A DNA stretch of 64,000 nucleotides. Source: Nocardioides cremeus. Its GTDB lineage: Bacteria > Actinomycetota > Actinomycetes > Propionibacteriales > Nocardioidaceae. Below, one piece after another: positions 46,900-56,336 of this stretch. Every line of letters starts with the position of its first letter. Within the stretch, counting starts at the first letter, position 1. A model generated the notes under the pieces. It did no database searches and had not been told where the DNA came from. It saw only the letters and a program-made list of their open reading frames with translations. Position numbers and translations under genes: made by a program. Where the stretch lies: the NCBI RefSeq assembly GCF_030518195.1, contig NZ_JAULSC010000014.1:42059-106058 (forward strand), read 5' to 3'.

Positions 46900-46933
46900 A
46901 GAACCGCCGGAGACCCGAGACTCCGGCGGTTCT
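46900..46933 (+). terminator. Orphan terminator-like hairpin
   Basis: A perfect 13-bp stem (46900-46912 with 46921-46933) followed by TTCC on the plus strand. Both flanking genes run on the minus strand, and no plus-strand gene ends here. An A+T-rich stretch with TAGATT (46888-46893) lies just upstream. It could end a small RNA or stop minus-strand transcription from the VOC gene. Confidence 0.55.
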
Positions 46934-46975
46934 TTCCATTTGCTGGTGTTTCAGGGGTGCCGGGCGCGCCGGGCG

Positions 46976-47374
46976 TCAGCCCACCAGGACGACCTCGACC
47001 TCGAAGCCCTCCGAGCTCTCGACGTAGAGCGCCGTGTGCTGCTCCCCGCCGGCGTGGGGGTAGCGGTCGGCGAACATCTCGTGCCACCCGTGCGCGGTCG
47101 ACTCCGCACGCATCCGGTCGAGCAGGGCGCGCGAGTCGACGCACAGGGCGAGGTGGTTGACCCCCGCCCGCATCCGGTCGTACCCCGCGTCGTGCTGGTC
47201 GGGGGAGTGCTCGAGGAAGAGGTAGGTGCCGTCGGGGTGGCACCACGACGAGCCCGGGAGGTCGACCTCCCAGCCCAGCTCGCCGAGGAGCCAGCCCCAC
47301 TCGTCGACGGCCCGCTCGAGGTCGCCGACCCACAGGTCGAGGTGGTGCAGGGCCCGGGACGGCTGCTCGCTCAT
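46976..47374 (-). CDS. VOC-family protein (glyoxalase/dioxygenase fold)
   Basis: A 132-residue vicinal-oxygen-chelate protein. The paired beta-alpha-beta-beta-beta modules show LHHLDLWVGDLERAVDEWGWLL at the N-terminus and VNHLALCVDSRALLDRMRAE in the middle, with potential metal ligands His (HHLDL), Glu (LFLEHS), His (NHLAL) and Glu near the end. Substrate unknown; such proteins act on methylglyoxal adducts, antibiotics or aromatic diols. It has a promoter hexamer at 47382. Confidence 0.85.
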   Translation of the reverse strand: MSEQPSRALHHLDLWVGDLERAVDEWGWLLGELGWEVDLPGSSWCHPDGTYLFLEHSPDQHDAGYDRMRAGVNHLALCVDSRALLDRMRAESTAHGWHEMFADRYPHAGGEQHTALYVESSEGFEVEVVLVG

Positions 47375-47381
47375 GCCCGGG

Positions 47382-47387
47382 ACCCTA
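47382..47387 (-). promoter_or_regulatory. -10 hexamer TAGGGT, VOC gene
   Basis: Minus-strand TAGGGT, seven bases, ATG 47374. Confidence 0.5.
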
Positions 47388-47407
47388 TGCCCACCCGCGG
47401 TGGCGCG

Positions 47408-47857
47408 TCAGGCGTCGGCGGGGTCGTCGGGGATCACGTGCACCGCGGCCTCCTCGGCCGACGCGGCCGCACCGTCGATGCCGACGTCGTCGCCGACCAG
47501 GTCCTTCTCGACGTCCTCGCCCAGGCCCTCGTCGGGGTCCACGAGGCGCCCGGCCCGCTCGTCGCCGACCTCGCCGGCGACCTGCTCGCGGTCGGCCTCG
47601 GCCTCGGCCTGGGCGTACGGGTCGGGCTCGGGGACCTCCTGGGCCACCCGCTGGTCGAGCGACTCGCCGACGGCCTCCTCGTAGGGCGTGTTGCCGAAGC
47701 CCTGGGCGGGCGAGTACTTCTCGGGCGGCGAGTAGCCGCGGTCGAGCTGGTCCTCCACGTCGCCGTCGGCGAGGGTGTCCTCGCCGGTCAGCTGGTCGCT
47801 CTCCTCGACGGAGTAGTCGCCGTAGGTGTCGTCCTGTTCGTTCGGTCCGGTGCTCAT
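47408..47857 (-). CDS. Acidic hypothetical protein, DUF5709-like
   Basis: A 149-residue, very acidic and probably largely disordered protein. The segment DQLDRGYSPPEKYSPAQGFGNTPYEEAVGESLDQRVAQEVPEPDP, quoted here only in part as DRGYSPPEKYS and LDQRVAQE, matches the actinobacterial DUF5709 pattern. The C-terminal half repeats Glu/Asp/Val/Ala (GEDVEKDLVGDDVG). Cytoplasmic, function unknown. It starts at ATG 47857 next to a promoter hexamer. Confidence 0.78.
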   Translation of the reverse strand: MSTGPNEQDDTYGDYSVEESDQLTGEDTLADGDVEDQLDRGYSPPEKYSPAQGFGNTPYEEAVGESLDQRVAQEVPEPDPYAQAEAEADREQVAGEVGDERAGRLVDPDEGLGEDVEKDLVGDDVGIDGAAASAEEAAVHVIPDDPADA

Positions 47858-47863
47858 GCCTCC

Positions 47864-47869
47864 ACCGTA
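47864..47869 (-). promoter_or_regulatory. -10 hexamer TACGGT, DUF5709-like gene
   Basis: Minus-strand TACGGT, six bases, ATG 47857. A GGAGG sequence lies between but is only one base from the start, too close to act as a ribosome site. Confidence 0.5.
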
Positions 47870-47916
47870 GCCACGCGGCGGAGCCCACCGTCCCACCCGT
47901 TCGGGGCCGTGAGGGC

Positions 47917-48972
47917 TCACTGCTCGTCGAGCAGCAGGCGCTGCACGGGCAGCGCGTCGGGCTGCTGCTCGCGCACCCACGCGACCAGCTCCTCGCGCAC
48001 GTGGCAGCGCAGGTCGTAGAGCGTGGGGGCGTCGTACGACGTCACCAGGATCCGCACCCGCACCCAGCCGTTGACAGCGCCGGTGACCTGCACGTGCGAG
48101 ACGCGCCGGTCCCACATCTCGCCGGCCCGCTCCATCACCGAGGGCAGGTGCTCGCGCAGCGCGTCGACCCCGATCCGCCAGTCGAGGTCGAGCTCGACGG
48201 AGCCCATCAGCTCGGAGTTCTTGCGCGTCCAATTCTGGAAGGGCGTGGTGGTGAAGTAGGTCGAGGGCAGGATCATCCGGCGCTCGTCCCAGATCCGCAC
48301 CACGACGTAGCTCAGGGTGATCTCCTCGATGGTGCCCCACTCGCCCTCGACGATGACGGCGTCGTCGACCTTGACGGCGTCGTTGAAGGCCAGCTGCATG
48401 CCGGCGAAGACGTTGGCCAGCATCGACTGCGCCGCCAGGGCCGCGACGACCGAGATCAGGCCCGCCGAGGCCAGCACGCTCGCCCCGATGGTGCGCACGG
48501 CGGGGAAGGAGAAGAGGATCGCGCCGATGGTCACGATGGTCACCAGCGCGATCGTGAGCCGGCGCACCAGCAGCACCTGCGTGCGCACCCGCCGGGCCAG
48601 CCGGTTGTCGCGCACGTCGGTGCGGGTGCGGCCCAGGGTGAGGTCCTCGGCGAAGAGCAGCACGGCCGTCAGCAGCCACCCGCCGGTCCCGATCGCCAGC
48701 ACCCGCAGCGACAGCGCGCCGGCGTCCCACCAGGTCGCCCAGTCGGAGGAGGGGTCGGGTCGGACCCCGGCGACCCAGCCGCTCACCGCGAGCAGCAGGA
48801 CCAGCGCCCGGAACGGCAGCCTGGCCGAGTGGGCCAGGCGCGACGCGGGCGGCCAGCGGCGCGCCAGGAGACGCACCACCAGGTGCGTGACCACGATGAC
48901 GGCGAGCGCCCCGGCGAGCACGGAGCCGGCGGCGAGCAGGGCGTTGGTCCAGGTGACGGCCATGCGCCCCAT
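47917..48972 (-). CDS. MscS-family mechanosensitive ion channel
   Basis: A 351-residue membrane channel that opens on membrane tension to release solutes. There are four or five hydrophobic segments in the first 195 residues; the pore-lining helix is about ASVLASAGLISVVAALAAQS (164-183), rich in Ala and Gly. The MscS beta domain follows (VKVDDAVIVEGEWGTIEEIT, RIWDERRMILPSTYFTTTPFQNW) and a short C-terminal domain. ATG 48972 is taken; ATG 48963 is an in-frame alternative. It lies between unrelated genes. Confidence 0.9.
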   Translation of the reverse strand: MGRMAVTWTNALLAAGSVLAGALAVIVVTHLVVRLLARRWPPASRLAHSARLPFRALVLLLAVSGWVAGVRPDPSSDWATWWDAGALSLRVLAIGTGGWLLTAVLLFAEDLTLGRTRTDVRDNRLARRVRTQVLLVRRLTIALVTIVTIGAILFSFPAVRTIGASVLASAGLISVVAALAAQSMLANVFAGMQLAFNDAVKVDDAVIVEGEWGTIEEITLSYVVVRIWDERRMILPSTYFTTTPFQNWTRKNSELMGSVELDLDWRIGVDALREHLPSVMERAGEMWDRRVSHVQVTGAVNGWVRVRILVTSYDAPTLYDLRCHVREELVAWVREQQPDALPVQRLLLDEQ

Positions 48973-48997
48973 CGTGCAACGGGCGCGACCGGGAGCC

Positions 48998-50236
48998 TCA
49001 GGCCCCTCTGGGTGAACCGTGGGCCGCGACGGAGCCCTCGCCGACCAGCTCCGTGCGGTCCGCAGCGAGCAGCGCGGCGCCCAGGAGGCTGGCTCGCTCG
49101 CCCAGCTCGCTCGCGAGCACGGGGGTCTGCGCGACGGCGCTGAGCGCGTGGCGGCGCAGTCCGAGCCGGGCCGACTCGAGCAGCAGCTCGCCGGCGCGGG
49201 CCATGTCGCCGCCCACCACGACCACGTCGGGGTTGATCAGGTTCACGATGCTGGCCAGGCCCCATCCGAGGTGCAGGCCGGAGTCCTCGAAGACCCGACG
49301 AGCAGCCACGGAGCCCGACGTGGCGGCCTCGATGATGTCGTCGAGCGTGGCCCCGGGCAGCTGGGCCGCCATCAGGGCCTGCACGGTCTCGACCGAGGTG
49401 TAGGCCTCGAGGCAGCCACGGCTGCCGCACCGGCACACGGGCCCCTGCTCGTCGAGCGTCAGGTGCCCGATCTCGCCGGCGGTGCCGCGCGCGCCCCGGA
49501 ACACCTCCCCGTCGATGATGATGCCGGCGCCGGCGCCGGAGGAGATCTTGATGAAGACCGAGGTGCGGTGCCCGCGCGCCACGCCGCGGCGGTGCTCGGC
49601 CAGCGCGCCGAGGTTGGCGTCGTTCTCGATCGAGACCGGCACGCCGAGGTGCTGCTCGGCGGCCCGGCGGGCGTCGACGCCCTCCCAGCCCGGGAAGATC
49701 TCCGAGGAGCTGATGGTGTCGTCGGTGACGGGTGCGGGCAGGCCGAGTCCGACGTGGTGCAGGCTCTCGGGCAGCCGGCCTTGGAGATGGGGCAGGCCCA
49801 GCTCGTCGGCCAGCCCCAGCGCCATCCGGTGCGCCTGGTCGAGCGCGCTCGCGTGGTCGAGCCCCGCGGCCATCCTGCTCCGGCTCTCGCCGAGGGGACG
49901 ACCCGCGGTGTCGGCCAGGGCGACGGCGACGTGGCTGTGGCCGAAGTCGATGCCCAGGACGTGGCCGGCGCCGGGGCCGATCCGCACCGACGACCCGCGG
50001 CGTCCGCTGCCGGGATCGGACTCGAGCAGGCCGGCTGCGCCGAGGTCCCGCACGATGTTGGAGATCGTGGCCGGGGCCAGGCCGGTCGCCCTGGCCAGCT
50101 CGGCCTGGGTGAAGCTGTCGGCGTCGTGGTCCGGGCTCGCCTCGGGGTGCTCCAGGGGGCGCCCGCGCAGGACTGCGAGCACGCGACGTTGGTTGGCGGT
50201 GCGCAGCGACGCGGTGGACCCGGGGGCGGAGCTCAT
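48998..50236 (-). CDS. ROK-family transcriptional repressor
   Basis: A 412-residue XylR/NagC-type regulator. The N-terminal winged helix-turn-helix (about residues 40-85; FTQAELARATGLAPATISNIV) binds DNA. The sugar-kinase-like ROK domain has LGIDFGHSHVAVAL (about 93-106), PGWEGVDARR, FIKISSGAGAGIIIDG and the zinc motif CRCGSRGCLEAYTS (about 266-279). It is divergent from the sugar ABC importer at 50422-53616 and should control it in response to the imported sugar. Palindromes in the 185-base gap are candidate operators. Confidence 0.9.
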   Translation of the reverse strand: MSSAPGSTASLRTANQRRVLAVLRGRPLEHPEASPDHDADSFTQAELARATGLAPATISNIVRDLGAAGLLESDPGSGRRGSSVRIGPGAGHVLGIDFGHSHVAVALADTAGRPLGESRSRMAAGLDHASALDQAHRMALGLADELGLPHLQGRLPESLHHVGLGLPAPVTDDTISSSEIFPGWEGVDARRAAEQHLGVPVSIENDANLGALAEHRRGVARGHRTSVFIKISSGAGAGIIIDGEVFRGARGTAGEIGHLTLDEQGPVCRCGSRGCLEAYTSVETVQALMAAQLPGATLDDIIEAATSGSVAARRVFEDSGLHLGWGLASIVNLINPDVVVVGGDMARAGELLLESARLGLRRHALSAVAQTPVLASELGERASLLGAALLAADRTELVGEGSVAAHGSPRGA

Positions 50237-50287
50237 GGTGCGAACTGTGACCCACGCCGCATCGTGCGGTCAAGGAGTTTCCGGCAT

Positions 50288-50356
50288 GTCATGACCACAA
50301 CAGGACGCTTGCAGGAAAATCCGAGCGTTTTGTGTTCAGGTCTTGACGACTACGGT
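50288..50356 (+). promoter_or_regulatory. Control region of the sugar importer with candidate ROK operators
   Basis: GTCATGAC (50288-50295) is an 8-bp palindrome; ACGCT (50305-50309) and AGCGT (50324-50328) form an inverted repeat around an A+T-rich centre, the shape of ROK operators. TACGGT at 50351-50356 is the likely -10, about 65 bases before the first gene. Confidence 0.45.
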
Positions 50357-50421
50357 GTGACGCCTGACACTCGACCCAGACCGTCGTGGCCGTCCGGCCC
50401 CACCAGCTCGAGGAGATCCCC

Positions 50422-51528
50422 GTGTTCACATCCCTGCCCCGCGTCGCGGCGCTCGCGACCGCCATCGTCATCGGTGGTGCCGGCCTGTCCGCCTGTGGCG
50501 CCAACGAGGCGCAGACCTCCGGTTCCGACGAGGGCTCCTCGGGCTCCGCCGGCGGCAAGATCGCGCTGCTGCTGCCCGAGTCCAAGACCACGCGCTACGA
50601 GGCGTTCGACAAGCCGCTCTTCGAGGCGAAGGTCGCCGAGCTCTGCAGCGAGTGCGAGGTCGACTACTTCAACGCCGACCAGGACGAGCAGAAGCAGGCC
50701 CAGCAGCTGACCAGCGCGCTGACCGCGGGCGCCGACGTCGTGGTGCTCGACCCGGTCAACGGTGCGGGTGCCACCGGCATGGTCGCCGAGGCCCAGGGCC
50801 AGGACGTGCCGGTCATCGCCTACGACCGCTTCATCGAGGGCGCGGACTACTACATGTCCTTCGACAACGAGACCGTCGGCCAGATGCAGGGCGAGGCGCT
50901 CATCGAGGCGATGGACGACCAGGGCAGCATCCTGATGCTCAACGGTGCGCCCAGCGACCCCAACGCCGCGCAGTTCAAGGCGGGTGCCCACAGCGTCCTG
51001 GACTCCAGCGGGGTGACGATCCTCGAGGAGTACGACAACCCCGACTGGAGCCCCGAGAACGCCCAGCAGTGGACCAGCGACCAGCTCAGCAAGTACAAGC
51101 CTGCCGACATCAACGGCGTGTACGCCGCCAACGACGGCCAGGCGGGCGGGGTCGTGGCGGCCCTGACCGGCGCCGGTGTCTCCCGTGACTCGCTGCCCCC
51201 GATCACCGGCCAGGACGCCGAGATCGCTGCGATCCAGCGCATCCTCGCCGGCGAGCAGGCGCTGACCATCTACAAGCCGATCCCGATCGAGGCCGAGACC
51301 GCGGCCGAGGTGGCCGTGGAGCTGGCCACCGGCGAGGAGGTCGGCGAGACCACCGACACCGGCGTCACCCAGAGCGACTACAACGGCGTCACGTCCTACA
51401 TCTTCGAGCCGATCGCGGTCACCCAGGACAACGTCGCCGACACGGTCATCGCCGACGGCTTCTACGACGCCTCCGACATCTGCACCGGCGACTACGCGAA
51501 GGCCTGCCAGGAGGCTGGCATCTCCTGA
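50422..51528 (+). CDS. Sugar ABC transporter substrate-binding lipoprotein
   Basis: A 368-residue periplasmic-binding-protein-type receptor of the ribose/xylose class. The signal sequence ends in the lipobox GLSAC with the anchoring Cys near residue 25. The body has KIALLLPESKTTRYEAFD, DYFNADQDEQKQAQQ, VVVLDPVNGAGATGMV, VPVIAYDRFIEGADYYMSFD and ITGQDAEIAAIQRILAGEQALTIYKP, closest to xylose-binding XylF or ChvE. AGGAG lies before GTG 50422. The stop overlaps the ATPase gene start by one base. Pentose or galactose is the likely ligand. Confidence 0.9.
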   Translation: MFTSLPRVAALATAIVIGGAGLSACGANEAQTSGSDEGSSGSAGGKIALLLPESKTTRYEAFDKPLFEAKVAELCSECEVDYFNADQDEQKQAQQLTSALTAGADVVVLDPVNGAGATGMVAEAQGQDVPVIAYDRFIEGADYYMSFDNETVGQMQGEALIEAMDDQGSILMLNGAPSDPNAAQFKAGAHSVLDSSGVTILEEYDNPDWSPENAQQWTSDQLSKYKPADINGVYAANDGQAGGVVAALTGAGVSRDSLPPITGQDAEIAAIQRILAGEQALTIYKPIPIEAETAAEVAVELATGEEVGETTDTGVTQSDYNGVTSYIFEPIAVTQDNVADTVIADGFYDASDICTGDYAKACQEAGIS

Positions 51529-52352
51529 TGAGCACCACGACGACGCGACCGGTCAGGGACACCCACGTCCTGTCCCTGACCGGCATCAACAAGCGGTTCG
51601 GCGCCGTCCAGGCGCTCACCGACGTCTCGCTGCAGGTGGCCGCCGGTGAGGTGGTCGCCCTGGTCGGCGACAACGGCGCCGGCAAGTCCACGCTGGTCAA
51701 GGTGATCGCCGGGGTCTACCAGCCCGACGGCGGGGACATCACCTTCGCGGGACGCAAGGTCACCGTGGGCGGTCCCAAGGACGCCCAGGCCCTCGGCATC
51801 GCGACCGTGTTCCAGGACCTGGCGCTGTGCGACAACCTCGACGTCGTCGCCAACCTCTTCCTGGGCCAGGAGCGGACGACCGGTCCGGTGCTCGACGAGA
51901 TCGAGATGGAGAAGGAGTCGTGGCGGCTGCTGCGCACCCTGTCCGCCAAGATCCCCTCGGTGCGGATCCCCATCGCCGCGCTCTCAGGCGGTCAGCGCCA
52001 GACCGTCGCGATCGCGCGGTCCCTGGTCGGCAAGCCGCAGGTGGTGATGCTCGACGAGCCCACCGCCGCGCTGGGCGTCGCCCAGACCGCGGAGGTGCTC
52101 AACCTCGTCGAGCGGCTGCGCGAGACGGGGCTCGGGGTCATCCTGATCAGCCACAACATGGCCGACGTCCAGGCGGTCGCGGACCGCATCGTCGTCCTGC
52201 GCCTGGGACGCAACGCGGCCGAGTTCCGCACCGAGGACGTCTCCACCGAGGAGCTGGTGGCAGCGATCACCGGCGCCTCCGACAACGTCGTGACGGCCCG
52301 CGCGCAGCGCACCGCCGACTCCCAGACCCACCCGGAGGCCGGCGATGAGTGA
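51528..52352 (+). CDS. Sugar ABC transporter ATP-binding protein
   Basis: A 274-residue ATPase of the monosaccharide importer. Walker A is VGDNGAGKST (about residues 45-54), the signature is ALSGGQRQTVAIARS (about 150-164), Walker B is VVMLDEPTAALG (about 171-182) and the H-loop is LISHNMADV. It has one nucleotide-binding domain; XylG or RbsA-type proteins usually have two fused, so two copies must assemble. It overlaps the permease gene by eight bases. Confidence 0.9.
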   Translation: MSTTTTRPVRDTHVLSLTGINKRFGAVQALTDVSLQVAAGEVVALVGDNGAGKSTLVKVIAGVYQPDGGDITFAGRKVTVGGPKDAQALGIATVFQDLALCDNLDVVANLFLGQERTTGPVLDEIEMEKESWRLLRTLSAKIPSVRIPIAALSGGQRQTVAIARSLVGKPQVVMLDEPTAALGVAQTAEVLNLVERLRETGLGVILISHNMADVQAVADRIVVLRLGRNAAEFRTEDVSTEELVAAITGASDNVVTARAQRTADSQTHPEAGDE

Positions 52353-53616
52353 GACCCTCGACCAGCGCAGCGACGACGCGACCAGGTCCGTCGTCGCTGC
52401 CGACGCGGCCGACGAGCGGCTGATCCGGCACCAGGGGCTGCAGGGCTACCTGCACTCCACCTGGGCCCGCCTCAAGGGCGGCGAGCTCGGGATGCTGCCG
52501 GTCGTCTTCGGCCTGATCGTCATCTGCCTGGTGTTCCAGCTCAACGAGCCGACGTTCCTCTCGAGCCGCAACCTGGTCTCGATCACCCAGTTCGCGGCGC
52601 CCACCGGCGTCATCGCGCTGGGCATCGTGCTGGTGCTGCTGCTCGGCGAGATCGACCTGTCGGTCGGCTCGGTGTCGGGCTTCGCGGCCGCCACCATGGC
52701 GGTGCTCGTCGTCAACGAGGGTCTGTCGCTGGTCGTGGCGATGCTCGCGGGCGTCGGTGTCGGCCTGGCCATCGGGTGCACCTACGCGTTCCTGTACGTC
52801 AAGGTCGGCGTCCCGAGCTTCGTGTTCTCGCTGGCGGGCCTGCTGGCCTTCCAGGGAGCCCTGCTCTACGTGCTCGGCGACCAGGGCACCATCGTGCTGC
52901 CGCAGGACTCGGGGCTGCGCGAGTTCGCCCGCGACAGGTTCCTGACCGATGCCCAGGCCTACGCGCTGGTCGCGCTCGTGGTGCTGGTCTACGTCGGCTC
53001 CAAGCTGCTCGACATCCGTCGTCGCAAGGCGGCCGGCCTGACCCCCGGCAGCCCGGTCGGCGTCGCGGTCAAGGCCGCGCTGCTCGGCCTGGGACTCGGC
53101 TACCTGACCTACTACCTGGGCATCGACCGGGGCTGGAGCTACCTGCCGGTCCTCTTCGCCTTCCTCGTGGTGGTGATGGACTTCGCGCTGCGCCGCACCC
53201 GGTGGGGACGCCACGTCTTCGCCACCGGCGGCAACGAGGAGGCGGCGCGCCGCTCGGGCATCAAGGTGACCAGGGTCTACGTCTCGGTCTTCGCCCTGAC
53301 CTCGTCGTTCGCCGCCCTGGGCGGCATCCTGTTGGCCGGGCAGCTGACCTCGGTCTCGCAGAGCAGCGGCACCACCGACACCAACCTGACGGCCATCGCC
53401 GCCGCGGTCATCGGCGGCACCAGCCTCTTCGGCGGGCGCGGATCGGCGTACTCGGCGCTGCTCGGCATCATCGTGCTGCAGTCGATCCAGAGCGGGTTGA
53501 ACCTGATGAACGTCGACTCCTCGGTGCGCTTCATCGTCACCGGTGCGGTGCTGCTGCTCGCCGTGGCCATCGACTCGGTCTCGCGTCGGGCCCGCTCCTC
53601 CAGCGGACGCGGTTAG
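52345..53616 (+). CDS. Sugar ABC transporter permease
   Basis: A 423-residue membrane permease of the BPD-transp-2 (XylH/RbsC) type. About ten hydrophobic segments follow a 45-residue cytoplasmic N-terminus. Typical motifs are GVIALGIVLVLLLGEIDLSVGS (GEIDLSVG, about residues 107-114), VGVPSFVFSLAGLLAFQG, TGGNEEAARRSGIKVTRV (the EAA-like loop) and AAAVIGGTSLFGGRGS. It completes the importer with the two preceding genes. A large hairpin follows the stop codon. Confidence 0.9.
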   Translation: MSETLDQRSDDATRSVVAADAADERLIRHQGLQGYLHSTWARLKGGELGMLPVVFGLIVICLVFQLNEPTFLSSRNLVSITQFAAPTGVIALGIVLVLLLGEIDLSVGSVSGFAAATMAVLVVNEGLSLVVAMLAGVGVGLAIGCTYAFLYVKVGVPSFVFSLAGLLAFQGALLYVLGDQGTIVLPQDSGLREFARDRFLTDAQAYALVALVVLVYVGSKLLDIRRRKAAGLTPGSPVGVAVKAALLGLGLGYLTYYLGIDRGWSYLPVLFAFLVVVMDFALRRTRWGRHVFATGGNEEAARRSGIKVTRVYVSVFALTSSFAALGGILLAGQLTSVSQSSGTTDTNLTAIAAAVIGGTSLFGGRGSAYSALLGIIVLQSIQSGLNLMNVDSSVRFIVTGAVLLLAVAIDSVSRRARSSSGRG

Positions 53617-53635
53617 CGCCCGCGCCGTCACTTCC

Positions 53636-53696
53636 GCACCATCGAGGCGTCAGTCCTGCACCCTGCGCGGGTGCGGGGGTGACGCCTCGGTGGTGC
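53636..53696. terminator. Two-way terminator: nested palindrome
   Basis: A 17-bp inverted repeat with one mismatch (53636-53652 with 53680-53696) encloses a perfect 6-bp hairpin (53658-53663 with 53669-53674). It lies between the ends of the permease gene and fbiC. Confidence 0.65.
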
Positions 53697-53733
53697 AGGA
53701 CCGACCGGTGGGTGGTGTGAAGGTGACTGCTCG

Positions 53734-56277
53734 TCAGCGGGGGGTGTAGAGGGTGGTGCGCTCGTGGACGGGGCGGCCGATGCCGGCACCCATCTCGCGC
53801 AGCTCCTCGACCGTCTTGGCCGAGCCGTGCTCGGAGCCGGCCATCCGGCTGATGGTCTCCTCCATCAAGGTGCCGCCGAGGTCGTTGGCGCCGGCGCGGA
53901 GCATGTCCTGGGTGCCCTCGACGCCGAGCTTGACCCACGAGGTCTGGATGTTGTCGATGCGACCGTGCAGCAGGATGCGCGCCATCGCGTGCACCGCGAG
54001 GTTGTCGCGGTGGGTGGGGCCGGGGCGCGCGACGCCGGCGAGGTAGATCGGCGAGGAGGTGTGCACGAAGGGCAGCGGCACGAACTCGGTGAAGCCGCCG
54101 ACGCCCGCCTCGCGGGCCCGGTCCTGGATGCCGGCGAGCACCCGCAGGTGGCCCACCCAGTGCCGCGGGCTGTCGACGTGGCCGTACATCATCGTGCTGG
54201 TCGTGGGCAGCCCCACGCGGTGCGCGGTGGAGACGATCTCGACCCAGGTGCTGGCGGGCAGCTTGCCCTTGGTCAGCACCCAGCGCACCTCGTCGTCGAG
54301 GATCTCCGCGGCGGTGCCGGGCAGCGACCCCAGCCCCGCCTCGCGGGCCTTGATCAGGAAGTCCTCGATGGAGAGCCCGGTGCGCGCGGTGCCGTTGACG
54401 ACCTCCATGGGGGAGAAGGCGTGCACGTGCATCTCGGGCACCCGCTGCTTCACGGCGCTGACCAGGTCGAAGTAGGCCGTCGCGGGCAGCTCGGGGTCGA
54501 TGCCGCCCTGCATGCAGACCTCGGTGGCGCCGAGGTCCCACGCCTCGGCGGCCCGGTCGGCGACCTCGTCGAGGGAGAGCGTGTAGGCGTCGGCGTCGCT
54601 CCTGCGCTGCGCGAACGCGCAGAACCGGCACCCGACGTAGCAGACGTTGGTGAAGTTGATGTTGCGGTTGACGACGTAGGTGACGTCGTCGCCGACCGCC
54701 CGGCGGCGCAGGTCGTCGGCGAGGCGGCAGACCTCGTCGAGCAGCGCGCCCTCGGCGGTCATCAGGGTCAGCGCGTGCTCGTCGGAGAGCCCGCCCGGGT
54801 CGGACTCGGCGGCGGCCAGCGCCTCGCGGCCGTCGGCGTGCAGCACCGCGGGCGCGCCGGCCGGTGACGGCCTCGAGGTGCCGGCGGCGGCGTCGCGCAC
54901 CGACTCCCAGTCGCCGTAGACCTCGCTGAAGTCGGAGCGCCGGTCGTCGGTGCGGCCGTCGGTGTCGACGGCCTCGTGCAGGTCGGTGCGCCCGGCCGAC
55001 TCGAAGCCGCCGTCGGGCTCCTGCCACGCCCGGCCCTCCGGTCGTACGCCGTCGCGGGCCAGGCCGTCGGGGGCCGCCAGCGCAGCCACGTGACCGGCCA
55101 CCCGTGGGTCGAGCCACGGCGCACCGTCGTGGAGGGCGGCGCGGACGTACTCGGGCTGCAGCGTGAGCCGGGCGGCGAGCCGGAACCCGGCGGCGTCGCT
55201 GATCTCGCGCAACCGCTCGAGGGAGGGCCAGGGCCGCTCGGGGTTGACGTGGTCGGGGGTCAGCGGCGAGACGCCGCCCCAGTCGTCGACGCCGGCGCCG
55301 AGCAGCGCCTGGCACTCCGTGGCGTCGACGAGGTTGGGCGGTGCCTGCACCCGGGCGCGCGGGCCGAGGACCAGGCGGGTGACGGCGAGGGCGGCGCGGT
55401 ACTCGTCGAGGGCGAGGTCGTCGCTGTGCCGCATCGCGGTGTCGGGCTTGGCCCGGAAGTTCTGGACGATGATCTCGTGCAGCGAGCCGTAGGCCTTCAT
55501 CACCTTGCGCAGCGCGAAGATCGTCTCGGCGCGCTCGGCCAGCGTCTCGCCGATGCCGACCAGCAGGCCGGTGGTGAACGGGATGGAGAGCCGCCCCGCG
55601 TCCTCGAGCACCCGCAGGCGCACCGCGGGGTCCTTGTCGGGGGAGCCGTGGTGGGCCTCGCCCCTGGTCTCGAAGAGCCGCCGCGAGGTGGTCTCGAGCA
55701 TCATCCCCATCGACGGCGAGACCGGCTTGAGGCGGTTCATCTCCTCCCAGGTCATCACCCCCGGGTTGAGGTGCGGCAGCAGGCCGGTCTCCTCGAGCAC
55801 CCGCACCGCCATCGCGCGCACGTAGGCCAGCGTCGAGTCGTAGCCCTGCTCGTCGAGCCACTCCTGGGCCTCGGGCCAGCGGTCCTCGGGCCGGTCGCCG
55901 AGGGTGAACAGCGCCTCGAGGCAGCCGAGCTCGGCGCCCTGACGGGCGATGTCGAGGATCTCGTCGGGCGACAGGTACGGCGCCCGGCCCTCGCGCGCCG
56001 CCTGGCCCGGGGTCTCGACGAACGTGCAGTAGTGGCACCGGTCGCGGCACAGCCGCGTCACCGGGATGAAGACCTTGGGCGAGTAGGTCACCACGCCGGG
56101 TCGGCCCGCGGCCAGCAGCCCCGCGTCGCGCACCTGCGCCGCCGCGGCGCACAGGCGGTCGAGGTCGGCGCCGGTCGCGGCCAGCAGCGCCTCGGCCTCG
56201 GCCACGTCGAGAGCCGCGCCGCGCTCGGCCCGGGCCAGCGCGCGGCGTACCTGCTGGGGGGTGGGCGCGGCGTTCAT
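53734..56277 (-). CDS. fbiC: Bifunctional FO synthase FbiC (CofG-CofH fusion)
   Basis: An 847-residue double radical-SAM enzyme making FO, the deazaflavin core of coenzyme F420, from tyrosine and a ribityl-diaminouracil. The N-terminal CofG part has the iron-sulfur motif CRDRCHYC (about residues 78-85), and the C-terminal CofH part has CYVGCRFC (about 548-555). A variable acidic linker (about 430-480) joins them. [10 protein letters not shown] and [10 protein letters not shown] are typical of CofH. Length fits actinobacterial FbiC. ATG 56277 is supported by the promoter hexamer; the GTG at 56280 is an alternative. Confidence 0.96.
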   Translation of the reverse strand: MNAAPTPQQVRRALARAERGAALDVAEAEALLAATGADLDRLCAAAAQVRDAGLLAAGRPGVVTYSPKVFIPVTRLCRDRCHYCTFVETPGQAAREGRAPYLSPDEILDIARQGAELGCLEALFTLGDRPEDRWPEAQEWLDEQGYDSTLAYVRAMAVRVLEETGLLPHLNPGVMTWEEMNRLKPVSPSMGMMLETTSRRLFETRGEAHHGSPDKDPAVRLRVLEDAGRLSIPFTTGLLVGIGETLAERAETIFALRKVMKAYGSLHEIIVQNFRAKPDTAMRHSDDLALDEYRAALAVTRLVLGPRARVQAPPNLVDATECQALLGAGVDDWGGVSPLTPDHVNPERPWPSLERLREISDAAGFRLAARLTLQPEYVRAALHDGAPWLDPRVAGHVAALAAPDGLARDGVRPEGRAWQEPDGGFESAGRTDLHEAVDTDGRTDDRRSDFSEVYGDWESVRDAAAGTSRPSPAGAPAVLHADGREALAAAESDPGGLSDEHALTLMTAEGALLDEVCRLADDLRRRAVGDDVTYVVNRNINFTNVCYVGCRFCAFAQRRSDADAYTLSLDEVADRAAEAWDLGATEVCMQGGIDPELPATAYFDLVSAVKQRVPEMHVHAFSPMEVVNGTARTGLSIEDFLIKAREAGLGSLPGTAAEILDDEVRWVLTKGKLPASTWVEIVSTAHRVGLPTTSTMMYGHVDSPRHWVGHLRVLAGIQDRAREAGVGGFTEFVPLPFVHTSSPIYLAGVARPGPTHRDNLAVHAMARILLHGRIDNIQTSWVKLGVEGTQDMLRAGANDLGGTLMEETISRMAGSEHGSAKTVEELREMGAGIGRPVHERTTLYTPR

Positions 56278-56283
56278 CACCGC

Positions 56284-56289
56284 ACATTA
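56284..56289 (-). promoter_or_regulatory. -10 hexamer TAATGT, fbiC
   Basis: Minus-strand TAATGT, six bases, ATG 56277. Confidence 0.5.
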
Positions 56290-56336
56290 ACCCCCGGTCG
56301 GCGCGGCCCCCCGAGCCGGGACCACCGGTCGGGACG

